From contig JADFMZ010000012.1 in NCBI GenBank assembly GCA_022563615.1, positions 1-20,133 of the forward strand: a DNA stretch of 20,133 nucleotides, read 5' to 3'. This DNA comes from Planctomycetota bacterium (GTDB lineage: Bacteria > Planctomycetota > Phycisphaerae > UBA1845). Under the pieces are notes generated by a model. That model saw nothing but the letters and a program-made list of their open reading frames with translations. It had not been told where the DNA came from and did not search any database. The position numbers and the translations under genes were made by a program. This document shows, in pieces, positions 1 through 7,778 of the stretch (positions are counted from its first letter, which is position 1; the number at the start of each line of letters is the position of its first letter).

Positions 1-952
1 CCACAATGAAAAGCATCAACTCCTGTCGGGTTACCACGGCTACATAGCCGATCAAACCGCCCAGAGGCAGCGAACCGGTATCTCCCATAAAAACGCGCGC
101 AGGATGGCAATTATACCAGAGAAATCCCAGGCACGCCCCGAGGATCGCCCCGCAGAGGATCACCAGTTCCCCGGTCTTGGGGACGTAGGGAAACAGCAGC
201 TTGGCCGCCAGATCCTGGGTGCCGACAATGTTGGTCAGAATGGCGAACACCAGCGCGCACATTGCCACGCAACCCGTCGCCAGGCCGTCCATGCCGTCTG
301 TCAGGTTCACCGCATTGGAGGTGCCGGTCATCACCAAGACCGTAACGATCATGAACGCCAGCGATCCAAGTTCCAGGCCGACCTTGTAGAATGGAACACT
401 CAGATGGTTGTAAGCGGGCACCTCGACGGAGGAAACGAGCGGGCTCAACACCAGGAAGTTGCTGCGTCCATGTCGGTAGACGTAGTACCCCAGGATGACC
501 CCCAGCCCGATCTGAAACAGCAGCTTCTGGTACATCTTGAGCCCATCGCGCGAGGCTGCTCCCGAGTGGGTGTTTCGCTGTCGAGACATGAGCTTCAGCC
601 CGTCGTCCACCGCGCCCAGCGCCCCGAGCCAGACAAGACAAACCAGGGCCATGTGGACGTAAAAGTTGGTCAAGTCGGCCAGAAGCAAAACGGCCACGGC
701 GATCGAAGCCAGAATCATCACGCCGCCCATGGTGGGGACGTTGCTTTTGTCGCGCGTCAGCTCGTTGAGCGAGGCGTGGTCGAATTCCGGGCGGTCGCCC
801 AGTTTCCATCGAATGAGTTGACGGACCACCCGGGGCATCAGCACAAGAATCATAAGGAAGCAGAGCAGGGCTGCGCACGCACCGCGAAAGAGCGGATTTT
901 CGTAGGCGTAATGCCGACCCGGAAGCAGTTCGCGTAGAAGGTGATACAGCAC
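1..952 (-). CDS. mraY: MraY, phospho-MurNAc-pentapeptide transferase (3' end off the window)
   Basis: This integral membrane enzyme moves phospho-MurNAc-pentapeptide from UDP to undecaprenyl phosphate, giving lipid I. Seen in the translation: PTMGG near residue 73, the Mg-binding DDGLK at 116-120 (usually DDYLK), NLTDGMDGLA at about 216-225, and the MGDTGSLPLGG loop near 290, with hydrophobic segments between them. The start is GTG at 950-952; the same frame is closed upstream by the murF stop codon at 968-970, so the start cannot lie further out. No strong ribosome binding site is visible, and translational coupling to murF, 15 bases upstream, is likely. About 317 residues are present; the family is usually about 360, so roughly 45 C-terminal residues are missing at the window edge. 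A longer open frame on the same strand overlaps it out of frame and shows no family motif. Confidence 0.96.
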   Translation of the reverse strand, partial: MLYHLLRELLPGRHYAYENPLFRGACAALLCFLMILVLMPRVVRQLIRWKLGDRPEFDHASLNELTRDKSNVPTMGGVMILASIAVAVLLLADLTNFYVHMALVCLVWLGALGAVDDGLKLMSRQRNTHSGAASRDGLKMYQKLLFQIGLGVILGYYVYRHGRSNFLVLSPLVSSVEVPAYNHLSVPFYKVGLELGSLAFMIVTVLVMTGTSNAVNLTDGMDGLATGCVAMCALVFAILTNIVGTQDLAAKLLFPYVPKTGELVILCGAILGACLGFLWYNCHPARVFMGDTGSLPLGGLIGYVAVVTRQELMLFIV

Positions 953-967
953 GTTGGGGCACTCTTG

Positions 968-2416
968 CTAAGCGGGCGAGTGCCGAACAGGGGCTTGGGC
1001 ACTGGCGACCGGGGATTTCCGATTCATCACATGATCCACGACGCGGTCCAGTTGCAGGGCTCTGGAGCCTTTGATCCAAACCGTATCTCCCGGCTGGAGC
1101 ACGGTATCCAACAAATCGCCGGCTGCGTCAGCCGTTTTGCAGGTGAGGACGCGTGTGTGGCCGTTGGTTTGGTCCGCGATTGACCGTGCCGCCTCCGTGC
1201 AGGCGGGGCCTACCGCGACAAGCACCTCAATGCCCCGGCTTACTACCTCGTGGACGGCGTCCCGGTGGAACGAAGGACTTTGCGCACCCAGCTCAAGCAT
1301 GTCGCCCATTACGAAGACCCGTCGCTGTGATGCGGCAAGGCTCAGGGTGCGCACGGCTTCCGCCATGCTGGTGGGGTTGGCGTTGTAGGTGTCATCGATC
1401 ACTTTGACCTCTCCGGCATCGAGGATGCGGGCGCGGCCGGGCGGCGGCGTGAAGGTTGCCAGCCGTTCGATGATTTCGCCGGCGCCAAGCCCCAGCCAGC
1501 GGGCGATCAGAAAGGCGGCGGCGGCGTTGACGGCATGATGGGCGCCAGGAAGCGGCAATGCGATGCGGTCCCGTCCGTCGAGGACGAACACGATGCCGGT
1601 CATGCTCGATTCCAGCAACACCACGCGTCGTTCGGAGCGCGGGCTGAACCCGATCGTTACAAGCCGCACGTCAGGCGGCGGCTGCAGACGGGTCTGTATT
1701 TCGGGACAGTCAAAGTTGACCACGGCCATCCCGCCGCCGCGAACATGATCCAAGAGGGACACTTTTTCCCGGACGATTTCGTCGATGTTGTGCAATCCCT
1801 CCAGATGAGCCTGCCCGATGGACGTAATGACCGCGGCGTTTGGAGAGGCCATTTTCGCTAATGAGGCCACCTCGCCGGGAGCGTTGCTGCCGATCTCCAC
1901 GATCAGATAGCGATCGTCCTGTCCGCCCGAAAGCAGTGTAAGCGGAACACCGATTTGATTGTTGAAGCTCTTGGGTGAAGCCCGGCCTTCGAGCGTCGGG
2001 CGCAGGACGTGATCGATCATGCACTTCGTCGTTGTCTTGCCGTTACTGCCGGTCATTGCGATGACGATGGTGCCGGGTGGAAGCACCTCACGGCGAAAGT
2101 ACGTTGCGAGGCGGCCCAAGGCCGAAATCGTATTATCCACCACGAGCAGCGGGAATGCGGGATCGCATTGCGGCTCGAACGACGGGTTGTCCACGACACC
2201 GGCGACGGCGCCTTTCGAGGCCGCCTCGGCCAGGAACCGATGTCCGTCCAACCTGGCGCCGCGAATGGCAAAGAAGAGATCCCCCGGCTGGATGTCGCGC
2301 GAATCCGTAGTGACGCGAAGGATGGGTAGCTGCAACCACCGGTCGATGGCTTCGGCGCGGGCGTCACTGGTTGCCCCCATCGCTGCTGCGATCTTGCCAA
2401 GGGTCATGGGAATCAT
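968..2416 (-). CDS. murF: MurF, UDP-MurNAc-tripeptide--D-Ala-D-Ala ligase
   Basis: This cytoplasmic ATP-dependent ligase adds D-Ala-D-Ala to the UDP-MurNAc-tripeptide and completes the pentapeptide used by MraY. Visible features are an N-terminal Mur ligase domain (TTDSRDIQPGDLFFAIRG, about 36-53), the ATP loop MTGSNGKTTTK (121-131), NNQIGVP, and the late motifs DDTYNANPTSM and GDMLELG. At 482 residues it is slightly longer than the usual ~450. The start ATG overlaps the murE stop as ATGA (2413-2416), a typical coupled junction; a second ATG three codons later is also possible. mraY follows directly. The C-terminal 20 residues are polar and proline-rich and look like an unstructured tail. Confidence 0.97.
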   Translation of the reverse strand: MIPMTLGKIAAAMGATSDARAEAIDRWLQLPILRVTTDSRDIQPGDLFFAIRGARLDGHRFLAEAASKGAVAGVVDNPSFEPQCDPAFPLLVVDNTISALGRLATYFRREVLPPGTIVIAMTGSNGKTTTKCMIDHVLRPTLEGRASPKSFNNQIGVPLTLLSGGQDDRYLIVEIGSNAPGEVASLAKMASPNAAVITSIGQAHLEGLHNIDEIVREKVSLLDHVRGGGMAVVNFDCPEIQTRLQPPPDVRLVTIGFSPRSERRVVLLESSMTGIVFVLDGRDRIALPLPGAHHAVNAAAAFLIARWLGLGAGEIIERLATFTPPPGRARILDAGEVKVIDDTYNANPTSMAEAVRTLSLAASQRRVFVMGDMLELGAQSPSFHRDAVHEVVSRGIEVLVAVGPACTEAARSIADQTNGHTRVLTCKTADAAGDLLDTVLQPGDTVWIKGSRALQLDRVVDHVMNRKSPVASAQAPVRHSPA

Positions 2417-3957
2417 GCGACGTGCTCCTTAGCCGCCGTTTGCCGCAGACAGTCGCGGGCGACTTCCACGTCATCGAAGTGCAATACCTGGTCGCCGATC
2501 AACTGGTAGTTTTCGTGCCCCTTGCCGGCGATGAGAACCGTATCGCCGCTTCGCGCGTGGGTAATTGCCGCTTGGATGGCCCGCGCTCGATCGACCTCGA
2601 CCTCAACGCGGCAGTGAGGCTTCGGACCGAAACCGGGAACGATATCGTGAAGGATGGCTTCGGGGTCTTCGGTTCGTGGGTTGTCGCTGGTCACCCAGGC
2701 GAGGTCGGCATGACGCCCGACGGCTGCCGCCATCCGAGGCCGCTTGGTCCGGTCGCGGTCTCCGCCGCATCCGAAGACGCAGATGAGGCGTTTGGGCGTC
2801 AAGGGGCGAAGGCACTGCAAGACGTGATCCAGAGCGGCATCGGTGTGGGCGTAATCCACGAAGGTGCTGAATGGCCAGCCCGCCGGCTCAACACGTTGGA
2901 GCCGCCCGGGCACACCGGCGAGTTGTTCCAATCCTGTGCGGATGGCCCGGTGATCGATCCCTATGGCCTCCGCTGTTGCTGCGGCCGCCAGTGCATTTTG
3001 AACGTTATGTCGCCCGATCATCGACAGGTTTACGGTGGTCTCGAACGAGCGCCCCGCAAGGTTGATCTCGGTTCCGTATCGTGTTGCCGAGCGAATCGTG
3101 GCGCGAACGTCGGCATCGCCGGCCTCACTGGCATCCAAGCCGAACCCCACGATCGGACTGCGCAAGTTCGCCATGAGTCGCCGGCCTGCGGCGTCGTCAC
3201 GATTGACCACAGCGGGCGCGTTGGGTTCAAGCAGGTCGAAGAGTCGTCGTTTTGCGGCGAAATAGGCCTCCATACTTCCGTGATAGTCGAGATGATCTCC
3301 GGAAAGATTCGTAAAAACTCCGGCGGCAAAGGCGAGCCCGTCACAGCGACGTTGATCCAGGGCGTGCGACGAGACCTCCAGAACCACCCAGGCCGCCCCG
3401 GCGTCACGCGCGGTGGCCAAATATTCGCACAGCGCCGGTGCGGCAGGTGTTGTCAGTGGCGCGGGGCAACACCGCGTGACCAGGTCGTATTCAATGGTGC
3501 CGATCAAAGCGCAGGATTTTTCGGCGGCACGCAGGATCGAACGCAGCATCCAGGCCACCGTCGATTTGCCGTTGGTTCCCGTAATGCCGATCAACTTCAC
3601 TCCACGGGTAGAGCGATCGCGCAAGCCGTAGTAGGCGGCGGCGAGTCGGGCCAACGCTTCGCGCGTATCGGCCACGCGCAGGACGTCCGTTCCCTTGAGT
3701 GAAGTTGCTTCGCGCTCCACGAACAGGACGGCTGCACCCGCTCGAGCGGCCTGACTCACAAACGCGTGGCCGTCGTGATTCGTTCCACGAACGGCGACAA
3801 AACAACTACCGTTGCCAACGCACCGCGAGTCGTCGGTGATGGAATTGATGAAGAGGTCGGGAATGGAGGTGTTTGGATCCAATCGAATCCCGGCCTGGTT
3901 GATCAAATCCGCCAGGCGCCACCGTATTTGAATCGCCGATGACTCGGATTCGCTCAT
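2413..3957 (-). CDS. murE: MurE, UDP-MurNAc-dipeptide--meso-DAP ligase
   Basis: This cytoplasmic ligase adds the third amino acid of the peptidoglycan stem peptide. The protein is 514 residues. It shows TDDSR near 41, the ATP loop GITGTNGKST (124-133), LTTP at 168-171, EVSSHALDQ, the Lys of YFAAKRRLF (K236, expected to be carbamylated) and the substrate motif DNPR (425-428). In characterised MurE enzymes DNPR marks meso-diaminopimelate specificity; lysine-adding enzymes differ there, so a DAP-type wall is inferred. It overlaps murF by 4 bases. Its upstream spacer to ftsI (271 bases) contains a palindromic repeat and a weak promoter-like sequence, so it may have its own transcript as well as read-through from the cluster. 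Confidence 0.97.
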   Translation of the reverse strand: MSESESSAIQIRWRLADLINQAGIRLDPNTSIPDLFINSITDDSRCVGNGSCFVAVRGTNHDGHAFVSQAARAGAAVLFVEREATSLKGTDVLRVADTREALARLAAAYYGLRDRSTRGVKLIGITGTNGKSTVAWMLRSILRAAEKSCALIGTIEYDLVTRCCPAPLTTPAAPALCEYLATARDAGAAWVVLEVSSHALDQRRCDGLAFAAGVFTNLSGDHLDYHGSMEAYFAAKRRLFDLLEPNAPAVVNRDDAAGRRLMANLRSPIVGFGLDASEAGDADVRATIRSATRYGTEINLAGRSFETTVNLSMIGRHNVQNALAAAATAEAIGIDHRAIRTGLEQLAGVPGRLQRVEPAGWPFSTFVDYAHTDAALDHVLQCLRPLTPKRLICVFGCGGDRDRTKRPRMAAAVGRHADLAWVTSDNPRTEDPEAILHDIVPGFGPKPHCRVEVEVDRARAIQAAITHARSGDTVLIAGKGHENYQLIGDQVLHFDDVEVARDCLRQTAAKEHVA

Positions 3958-4011
3958 GGCCTCTGGGACGGTCGGTTCGGGCAGGCCGTTGGAGAACGGC
4001 GTTGCGTTGTC

Positions 4012-4042
4012 ATTCTACTACTGTATTTCGCAAGCGTCACAA
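4012..4042 (-). promoter_or_regulatory. Possible weak promoter upstream of murE
   Basis: On the minus strand TTGTGA (4037-4042) is followed after 19 bases by TAGAAT (4012-4017), about 55 bases ahead of the murE ATG. The -10 matches consensus at five of six positions, but the spacer is two bases longer than ideal. It lies just downstream of the inverted repeat at 4046-4134, so it could restart transcription if that structure impedes it. Low certainty. Confidence 0.25.
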
Positions 4043-4045
4043 TCT

Positions 4046-4134
4046 GAGCCGCAGGCTTCAGCCTGCGCGATGACTCGAGCACCCGTGACGACCGATCACC
4101 TTCGCGGGTTCGCGCAGGCTGAAGCATGCGGCTC
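4046..4134. repeat. Inverted repeat, 25-base arms, in the ftsI-murE spacer
   Basis: The left arm 4046-4070 and right arm 4110-4134 are reverse complements at 24 of 25 positions, separated by 39 bases. Each arm also contains a small internal hairpin (AGGCTTCAGCCT on the left). The right arm, read as TTCGCGCAGGCTGAAGC followed by a GCGGCTC end, is the same family as the copies inside glnS (10226-10254, 10286-10314) and near 13866. As RNA it could form one long hairpin between ftsI and murE; there is no U-tract to make it an ordinary intrinsic terminator. Confidence 0.9.
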
Positions 4135-4228
4135 GGCTCGGACCCATCATCCAGCGCTGATCAAACGCGGTTCTTTCGTCATCGTCCGGCTCTAGTCGGG
4201 TAGGCCATCTTAACTCGTTCACCCGTTC

Positions 4229-5989
4229 CTACAAACCCGCTGTCGCGACCTGTTCATCCGCCGGCACATCGAGATAAGCCAGCGTGGCCGCCAGGATTTT
4301 GCCGGCTGCCGGCGCCGCCACGAGGCTTCCATAGTATCCGATTGCTGCGTTGGGACGTCGGACCATCACCAGAACCACGACCTGGGGGTAGCTCGCCGGG
4401 GCTGCCCCTACAAAGGTGCTGACATAAGCGCCGGGCTCGTAGCCTGCGCGATCCCGATAGGGCAACTTGGCGGTGCCGGTCTTGCCCAACACCTTGTAAG
4501 GCCCGACCTGCGCCCGCCGCCCGCCGCCATTTTCGACGACAGAGACCATCAACTCGCCGGCCACGTATCTGGCCGTCGCTGGGGACGCCACCCGCCGTTC
4601 GATCCGTGGCGGTTCCGCTTGCCTCATGGGCTCACCATCAGCCGAAAGCAAGGTTTTGACCAACCGAGGTTGCACCCACAGCCCGTCATTCACGATCGCG
4701 GCGAACGCGGTGACGAGCTGAAGCGGCGTAACGCTGATTTCGTAGCCGATACAGACCGCGTTGGTCGAATAGCTCGTCCAGCGGTGCAAAGAACGCACGA
4801 AACCGGGCGCCTCGCCGGGAAAATCAATACCCGTGGGCGCTCCGAACCCGAAGCGCCTCGCCGTTTCATGCAGTACTTCATTCCCCATGCGGTGAGCGAT
4901 GATGCCCATTCCGATATTGCTGCTGTGGGTCAGGATGCCTTTCAGATCCAAGAGGCCGTGTGGGCTCGTATCGGTGACCCTTCGCCGGCCGAAGTAATGG
5001 ACTCCGTCGTGACAGTCGATTTGCTCGGTCGTGGAAACAAAGCCACCCTCCAGGGCGGCACAGATAATGAAGGGTTTGAAGGCGCTGCCCGGCTCGGTCG
5101 TATCGGTGACGGCCCGGTTTCGTCGCGTTTCGGGTGAGACCGTGCCGGCATGGTTCGGATCAAAGGAGGGGACGCCCGCCATGGCGAGTAGATCGCCGCT
5201 TCTCGGGTCCATCACGATCGCCACGGCGCTCTTAGCCTCGAATTGCGCTACCGTTTCAGCAAGGGCCTGTTCGGCAATACGCTGTATTTCGGCGTCCAGG
5301 GTGAGGACCAGGTGCCCGCCGTCGATCGGCGGCTCCGGGGCGTGAGCGCTCGACAGGTACAGCGCGCGTCGTCGTGCGTCTCGGATGGTGATGCGTCGGC
5401 CGGCGCGGCCACGAAGGTGCTGGTCGTGGTCCAGCTCTATGCCTTCCAGACCGGCGCCGTCGCGACCGACGAACCCCAGCACATGGCCCATCGAATCGCC
5501 TAGTGGATAGGTTCGCAAGGCCCGGTCGCTGAGCCCGACCGCCCGATGCTTCATGGCTCGGACCGCATCCGCCGTAACTTCATCCACACGCGGGGCGATC
5601 AACACGTATCGCCGCCCGGCACGGGAGCGAATCTTTGCGGCGACGTCCGTGGCGGGAAGATTGACCCGCGCAGCCAGGGCTTCGGCAAGATCATCGACAT
5701 CCTCCACGCGGGAGGGGTCGACGAACACATCCGAAACGTTTTTCGTGGCTGCCACGACCCGACCACGGCAGTCAAAGATCATGCCCCGCCGCGCCGGCAG
5801 CGTGCTGCGGCTGCGGTATTGGGTACTTGCGATCGAAAGAAGGCGGCCACGCATCGCGGTGTTGATGTGGATCAACCTGCCGCCCAGGAACAGGAGGCAC
5901 ACACCGATGCCGATCAGTAACACGGCGGCGGTGCGCCGTTGAACCCGATCCTTCGGCGTGTCCGGCAACGAAGGCACGCGGCGTGTCAT
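4229..5989 (-). CDS. ftsI: FtsI-like class B penicillin-binding protein (transpeptidase)
   Basis: This is a septal-type DD-transpeptidase that cross-links peptidoglycan outside the membrane. The 586-residue protein has a short cytoplasmic tail, one membrane segment (about 21-40), a pedestal domain with RRGMIFDCRGRVVA (68-81), and a transpeptidase domain with the three active-site motifs: SAFK (302-305, nucleophile Ser302), SSN (356-358) and KTG (503-505). The usual motif around the nucleophile is PGSTFK; here it is PGSAFK. No C-terminal PASTA domain is present. The ATG start is preceded by GGAGGGG about 13 bases upstream. Position in the cluster favours FtsI over PBP2; no MrdA-specific neighbour (rodA) is seen. 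It is separated from the FtsL-like gene by a 337-base spacer full of repeats. Confidence 0.95.
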   Translation of the reverse strand: MTRRVPSLPDTPKDRVQRRTAAVLLIGIGVCLLFLGGRLIHINTAMRGRLLSIASTQYRSRSTLPARRGMIFDCRGRVVAATKNVSDVFVDPSRVEDVDDLAEALAARVNLPATDVAAKIRSRAGRRYVLIAPRVDEVTADAVRAMKHRAVGLSDRALRTYPLGDSMGHVLGFVGRDGAGLEGIELDHDQHLRGRAGRRITIRDARRRALYLSSAHAPEPPIDGGHLVLTLDAEIQRIAEQALAETVAQFEAKSAVAIVMDPRSGDLLAMAGVPSFDPNHAGTVSPETRRNRAVTDTTEPGSAFKPFIICAALEGGFVSTTEQIDCHDGVHYFGRRRVTDTSPHGLLDLKGILTHSSNIGMGIIAHRMGNEVLHETARRFGFGAPTGIDFPGEAPGFVRSLHRWTSYSTNAVCIGYEISVTPLQLVTAFAAIVNDGLWVQPRLVKTLLSADGEPMRQAEPPRIERRVASPATARYVAGELMVSVVENGGGRRAQVGPYKVLGKTGTAKLPYRDRAGYEPGAYVSTFVGAAPASYPQVVVLVMVRRPNAAIGYYGSLVAAPAAGKILAATLAYLDVPADEQVATAGL

Positions 5990-6039
5990 TCCGGGTTGGA
6001 TCCCCTCCGCTTTCTTGAGTGAAAACCGGGTCCGTAGCC

Positions 6040-6147
6040 GTAGGGTGCGTCTTCAGACGCACCTTCTCATCTGCAAGATCCGCTCAACCACCCGCGCCTC
6101 CAATCACACACCCTTCCCCATATTGGTGCGTCCGGGACGCACCCTAC
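6040..6147. repeat. Palindromic element A, GTAGGGT...ACCCTAC ends
   Basis: This 108-base unit is bounded by GTAGGGT (6040-6046) and ACCCTAC (6141-6147). Just inside each end lies a tight hairpin: GGTGCGTCT/AGACGCACC at 6044-6063 and GGTGCGTCC/GGACGCACC at 6125-6143. The same terminal sequence bounds two units near purF (18237-18302 and 18319-18467). It carries no open frame of note. It looks like a small dispersed non-coding repeat, in the ftsL-ftsI spacer. Confidence 0.85.
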
Positions 6148-6180
6148 GCGGCTAATGCTGCGTCACGCGTCGTTTTGTGG

Positions 6181-6256
6181 GTGTGCCACTGCTCTTGAGC
6201 AGTGCACAAACTGCTACGAAACCCACCGTGGGCACTGCTTGAAAGCAGTGGCACAC
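6181..6256. repeat. Second inverted repeat in the ftsL-ftsI spacer
   Basis: Arms 6181-6205 and 6232-6256 are reverse complements at 22 of 25 positions. Each arm folds on itself around ACTGCT...AGCAGT, giving either two small hairpins or one long one. The loop holds CCCACCGTGGG, another small palindrome. It is distinct in sequence from element A beside it. No coding potential is apparent. Confidence 0.85.
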
Positions 6257-6326
6257 AACAACATGGCAGTGCCCGTCACCCGCAAGTTGAGGCGCGATGG
6301 TGCACTAAGGCTAGCGAAACAACAAG

Positions 6327-6614
6327 CTAGCGGTAACGGGCCGCCACGCGTATCACCGTTTCCGAGCGAGGCTCCGAGCCGGGGGCGACCAGATCGCTCG
6401 ACCCCGCTTCGACTCGTTCATGAAGGCGCCGCGGCGCCCGAAGGCGAGCCGACCGGGTTTGCACCCTCCAAAGCTCGCGTCGCAGTTGCGTCCACTCCGA
6501 GTCCATGGCCAGGATTCGAGCCGCGCACCGAACATTTTCGGAGCGCAGATGCACGAGCATCACCGCCACCGCGCCCAGCGCTGCAAACAAGCTGCACGCC
6601 CTGAAAACGCTCAA
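6327..6614 (-). CDS. Small FtsL-like membrane protein
   Basis: This is a 95-residue protein of the right size, topology and place for FtsL, the bitopic divisome protein that pairs with FtsB and activates FtsW/FtsI. Residues about 4-22 form one membrane segment; about 23-68 are charged and could form a coiled coil, and the tail is arginine-rich and disordered-looking. No FtsL-specific sequence motif is recognisable; the family is very divergent, so the call rests on topology and synteny. The start is TTG (6612-6614), overlapping the upstream LysM gene stop as TTGA, with a GGGGGGAGG purine run just ahead. Its stop lies in a CGCTAGC-containing repeat. Confidence 0.6.
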   Translation of the reverse strand: MSVFRACSLFAALGAVAVMLVHLRSENVRCAARILAMDSEWTQLRRELWRVQTRSARLRAPRRLHERVEAGSSDLVAPGSEPRSETVIRVAARYR

Positions 6615-7732
6615 TGGCCTCCCCCCCGAGGGGTCGGTGACGCATCCACGGGAAGCTTGATGCGCACACCCTCACGAATCCGCTGCGGGTCGGGGAACTT
6701 GTCCCTGTTGAGTTCGAAAAGCTCCTGCCAGCGGGATGCGTCGCCAAGCTGGCTGCGGGCGATGCTCACGTATCGATCGTTTTTCTTGATCTGGTACCAG
6801 CGGATCGGACGCTGGTCGTTGGGCATTGTACTTCGCTCAGACGAGGCGACGTTGACGTTTCGATTATCTTCAACTTGCTGGTGTCCTGGAGTCTGACCGG
6901 ATGAAGCCGTGCCCCCTTGGAGGACCGGCAGCATCAACTCGACGCCGGCGCGCACCACATTCGGGTTGGAAATGACGCCTCGGTTGGCATCAACAATCGC
7001 ATCGACGAATCGCCTGGACCGGCTGCCGTAGTGCTTCGCGGCGATCCTGGAAAGCGTATCACCCGGTTTCACGACATAGCGAACGTGCCCTGACGCTTTC
7101 AGAGGGGCCGTCGGAGGCTCAAACTGTTTGCCAAGAGTGGCGGTGCGTGGTGGAGTCTTGCGCTGCGGAGACGAAGCTGGACTGCCCCGCGCGCCAAGGT
7201 TTGCGCGGGCTGCCGTTTCGCTCAAGCGGTCCAGATGCTCCTGTAAGACCTGTTTCCTTTCGGTTGCCGTCGTCCGCTGCGGGCTTGCCGCGCCTGCGGG
7301 AAGCGCATTCAACGGTTTTTCATCGACTTTGGGAAAACGGCGTGTGCTCGGAGCCGTGGCTGGGTGGGTTGGAACCTGCGTTGCAAACACTTCGGCGCCG
7401 CTGGCGCCAGGAGCGCGGCCCGCGTTGCCCGCTCTGGGGAACCTGTTGTTCCCGTTGTGTCGTTCCGGCGTTCCAATGGCTCGCCTTCGGCGCGGGACGA
7501 CCTGGGAGGACGCAGAAACCACGGGGGTCGCGCGAGTCACAGTGGCATCGGGACGGCGGCGAAGCCGAGGATTCGGACGCTTCACCGGATCTACGACCGG
7601 ACGACGTTGGTCCGCAGAAGTCACGGTCGGATAGCGAGTCAGCGGGCGTTGCCCACGATTGGAGAGAATGATGGCAAAACATATGATAAAGGCGAGTCCA
7701 GCCAAGAGCCCGACCTTTGTTTCTCTGGCCAT
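6611..7732 (-). CDS. Membrane-anchored protein with two LysM domains
   Basis: The protein is 373 residues from the ATG at 7730-7732; a TTG two codons upstream is also possible, with GGAAGG closer to it. An N-terminal membrane segment (about 7-23) is followed by roughly 190 residues of Arg/Pro/Ala-rich low-complexity linker. A canonical LysM domain follows (YVVKPGDTLSRIAAKHYG, about 218-272), then a second, weaker one (about 312-362, WYQIKKNDRYVSIARSQLG). LysM domains bind GlcNAc-containing glycans, so it probably holds peptidoglycan on the outer face of the membrane. It sits between rsmH and the FtsL-like gene, 40 bases after rsmH and overlapping the next gene by 4. That place suggests a division or wall role; no catalytic domain is visible. 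Confidence 0.85.
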   Translation of the reverse strand: MARETKVGLLAGLAFIICFAIILSNRGQRPLTRYPTVTSADQRRPVVDPVKRPNPRLRRRPDATVTRATPVVSASSQVVPRRRRAIGTPERHNGNNRFPRAGNAGRAPGASGAEVFATQVPTHPATAPSTRRFPKVDEKPLNALPAGAASPQRTTATERKQVLQEHLDRLSETAARANLGARGSPASSPQRKTPPRTATLGKQFEPPTAPLKASGHVRYVVKPGDTLSRIAAKHYGSRSRRFVDAIVDANRGVISNPNVVRAGVELMLPVLQGGTASSGQTPGHQQVEDNRNVNVASSERSTMPNDQRPIRWYQIKKNDRYVSIARSQLGDASRWQELFELNRDKFPDPQRIREGVRIKLPVDASPTPRGGGH

Positions 7733-7778
7733 CTGCAAGCGTCCTTCCTATCCTGGAGGCGGAACTGTTCCCGCGCGT

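Noticed and set aside
104..937. 277-codon open frame on the plus strand
   Set aside because: It lies antisense to mraY, whose minus-strand translation has all family motifs. The plus product has no recognisable domain and is rich in His/Gln/Arg, as expected of an antisense shadow in GC-rich DNA.
111..1079. 322-codon open frame on the minus strand
   Set aside because: It is out of frame with mraY and the end of murF and has no family motif. The GTG-started mraY frame explains this region.
2371..3702. 443-codon open frame on the plus strand
   Set aside because: It is antisense to murE; murE shows its full set of motifs and a coupled overlap with murF.
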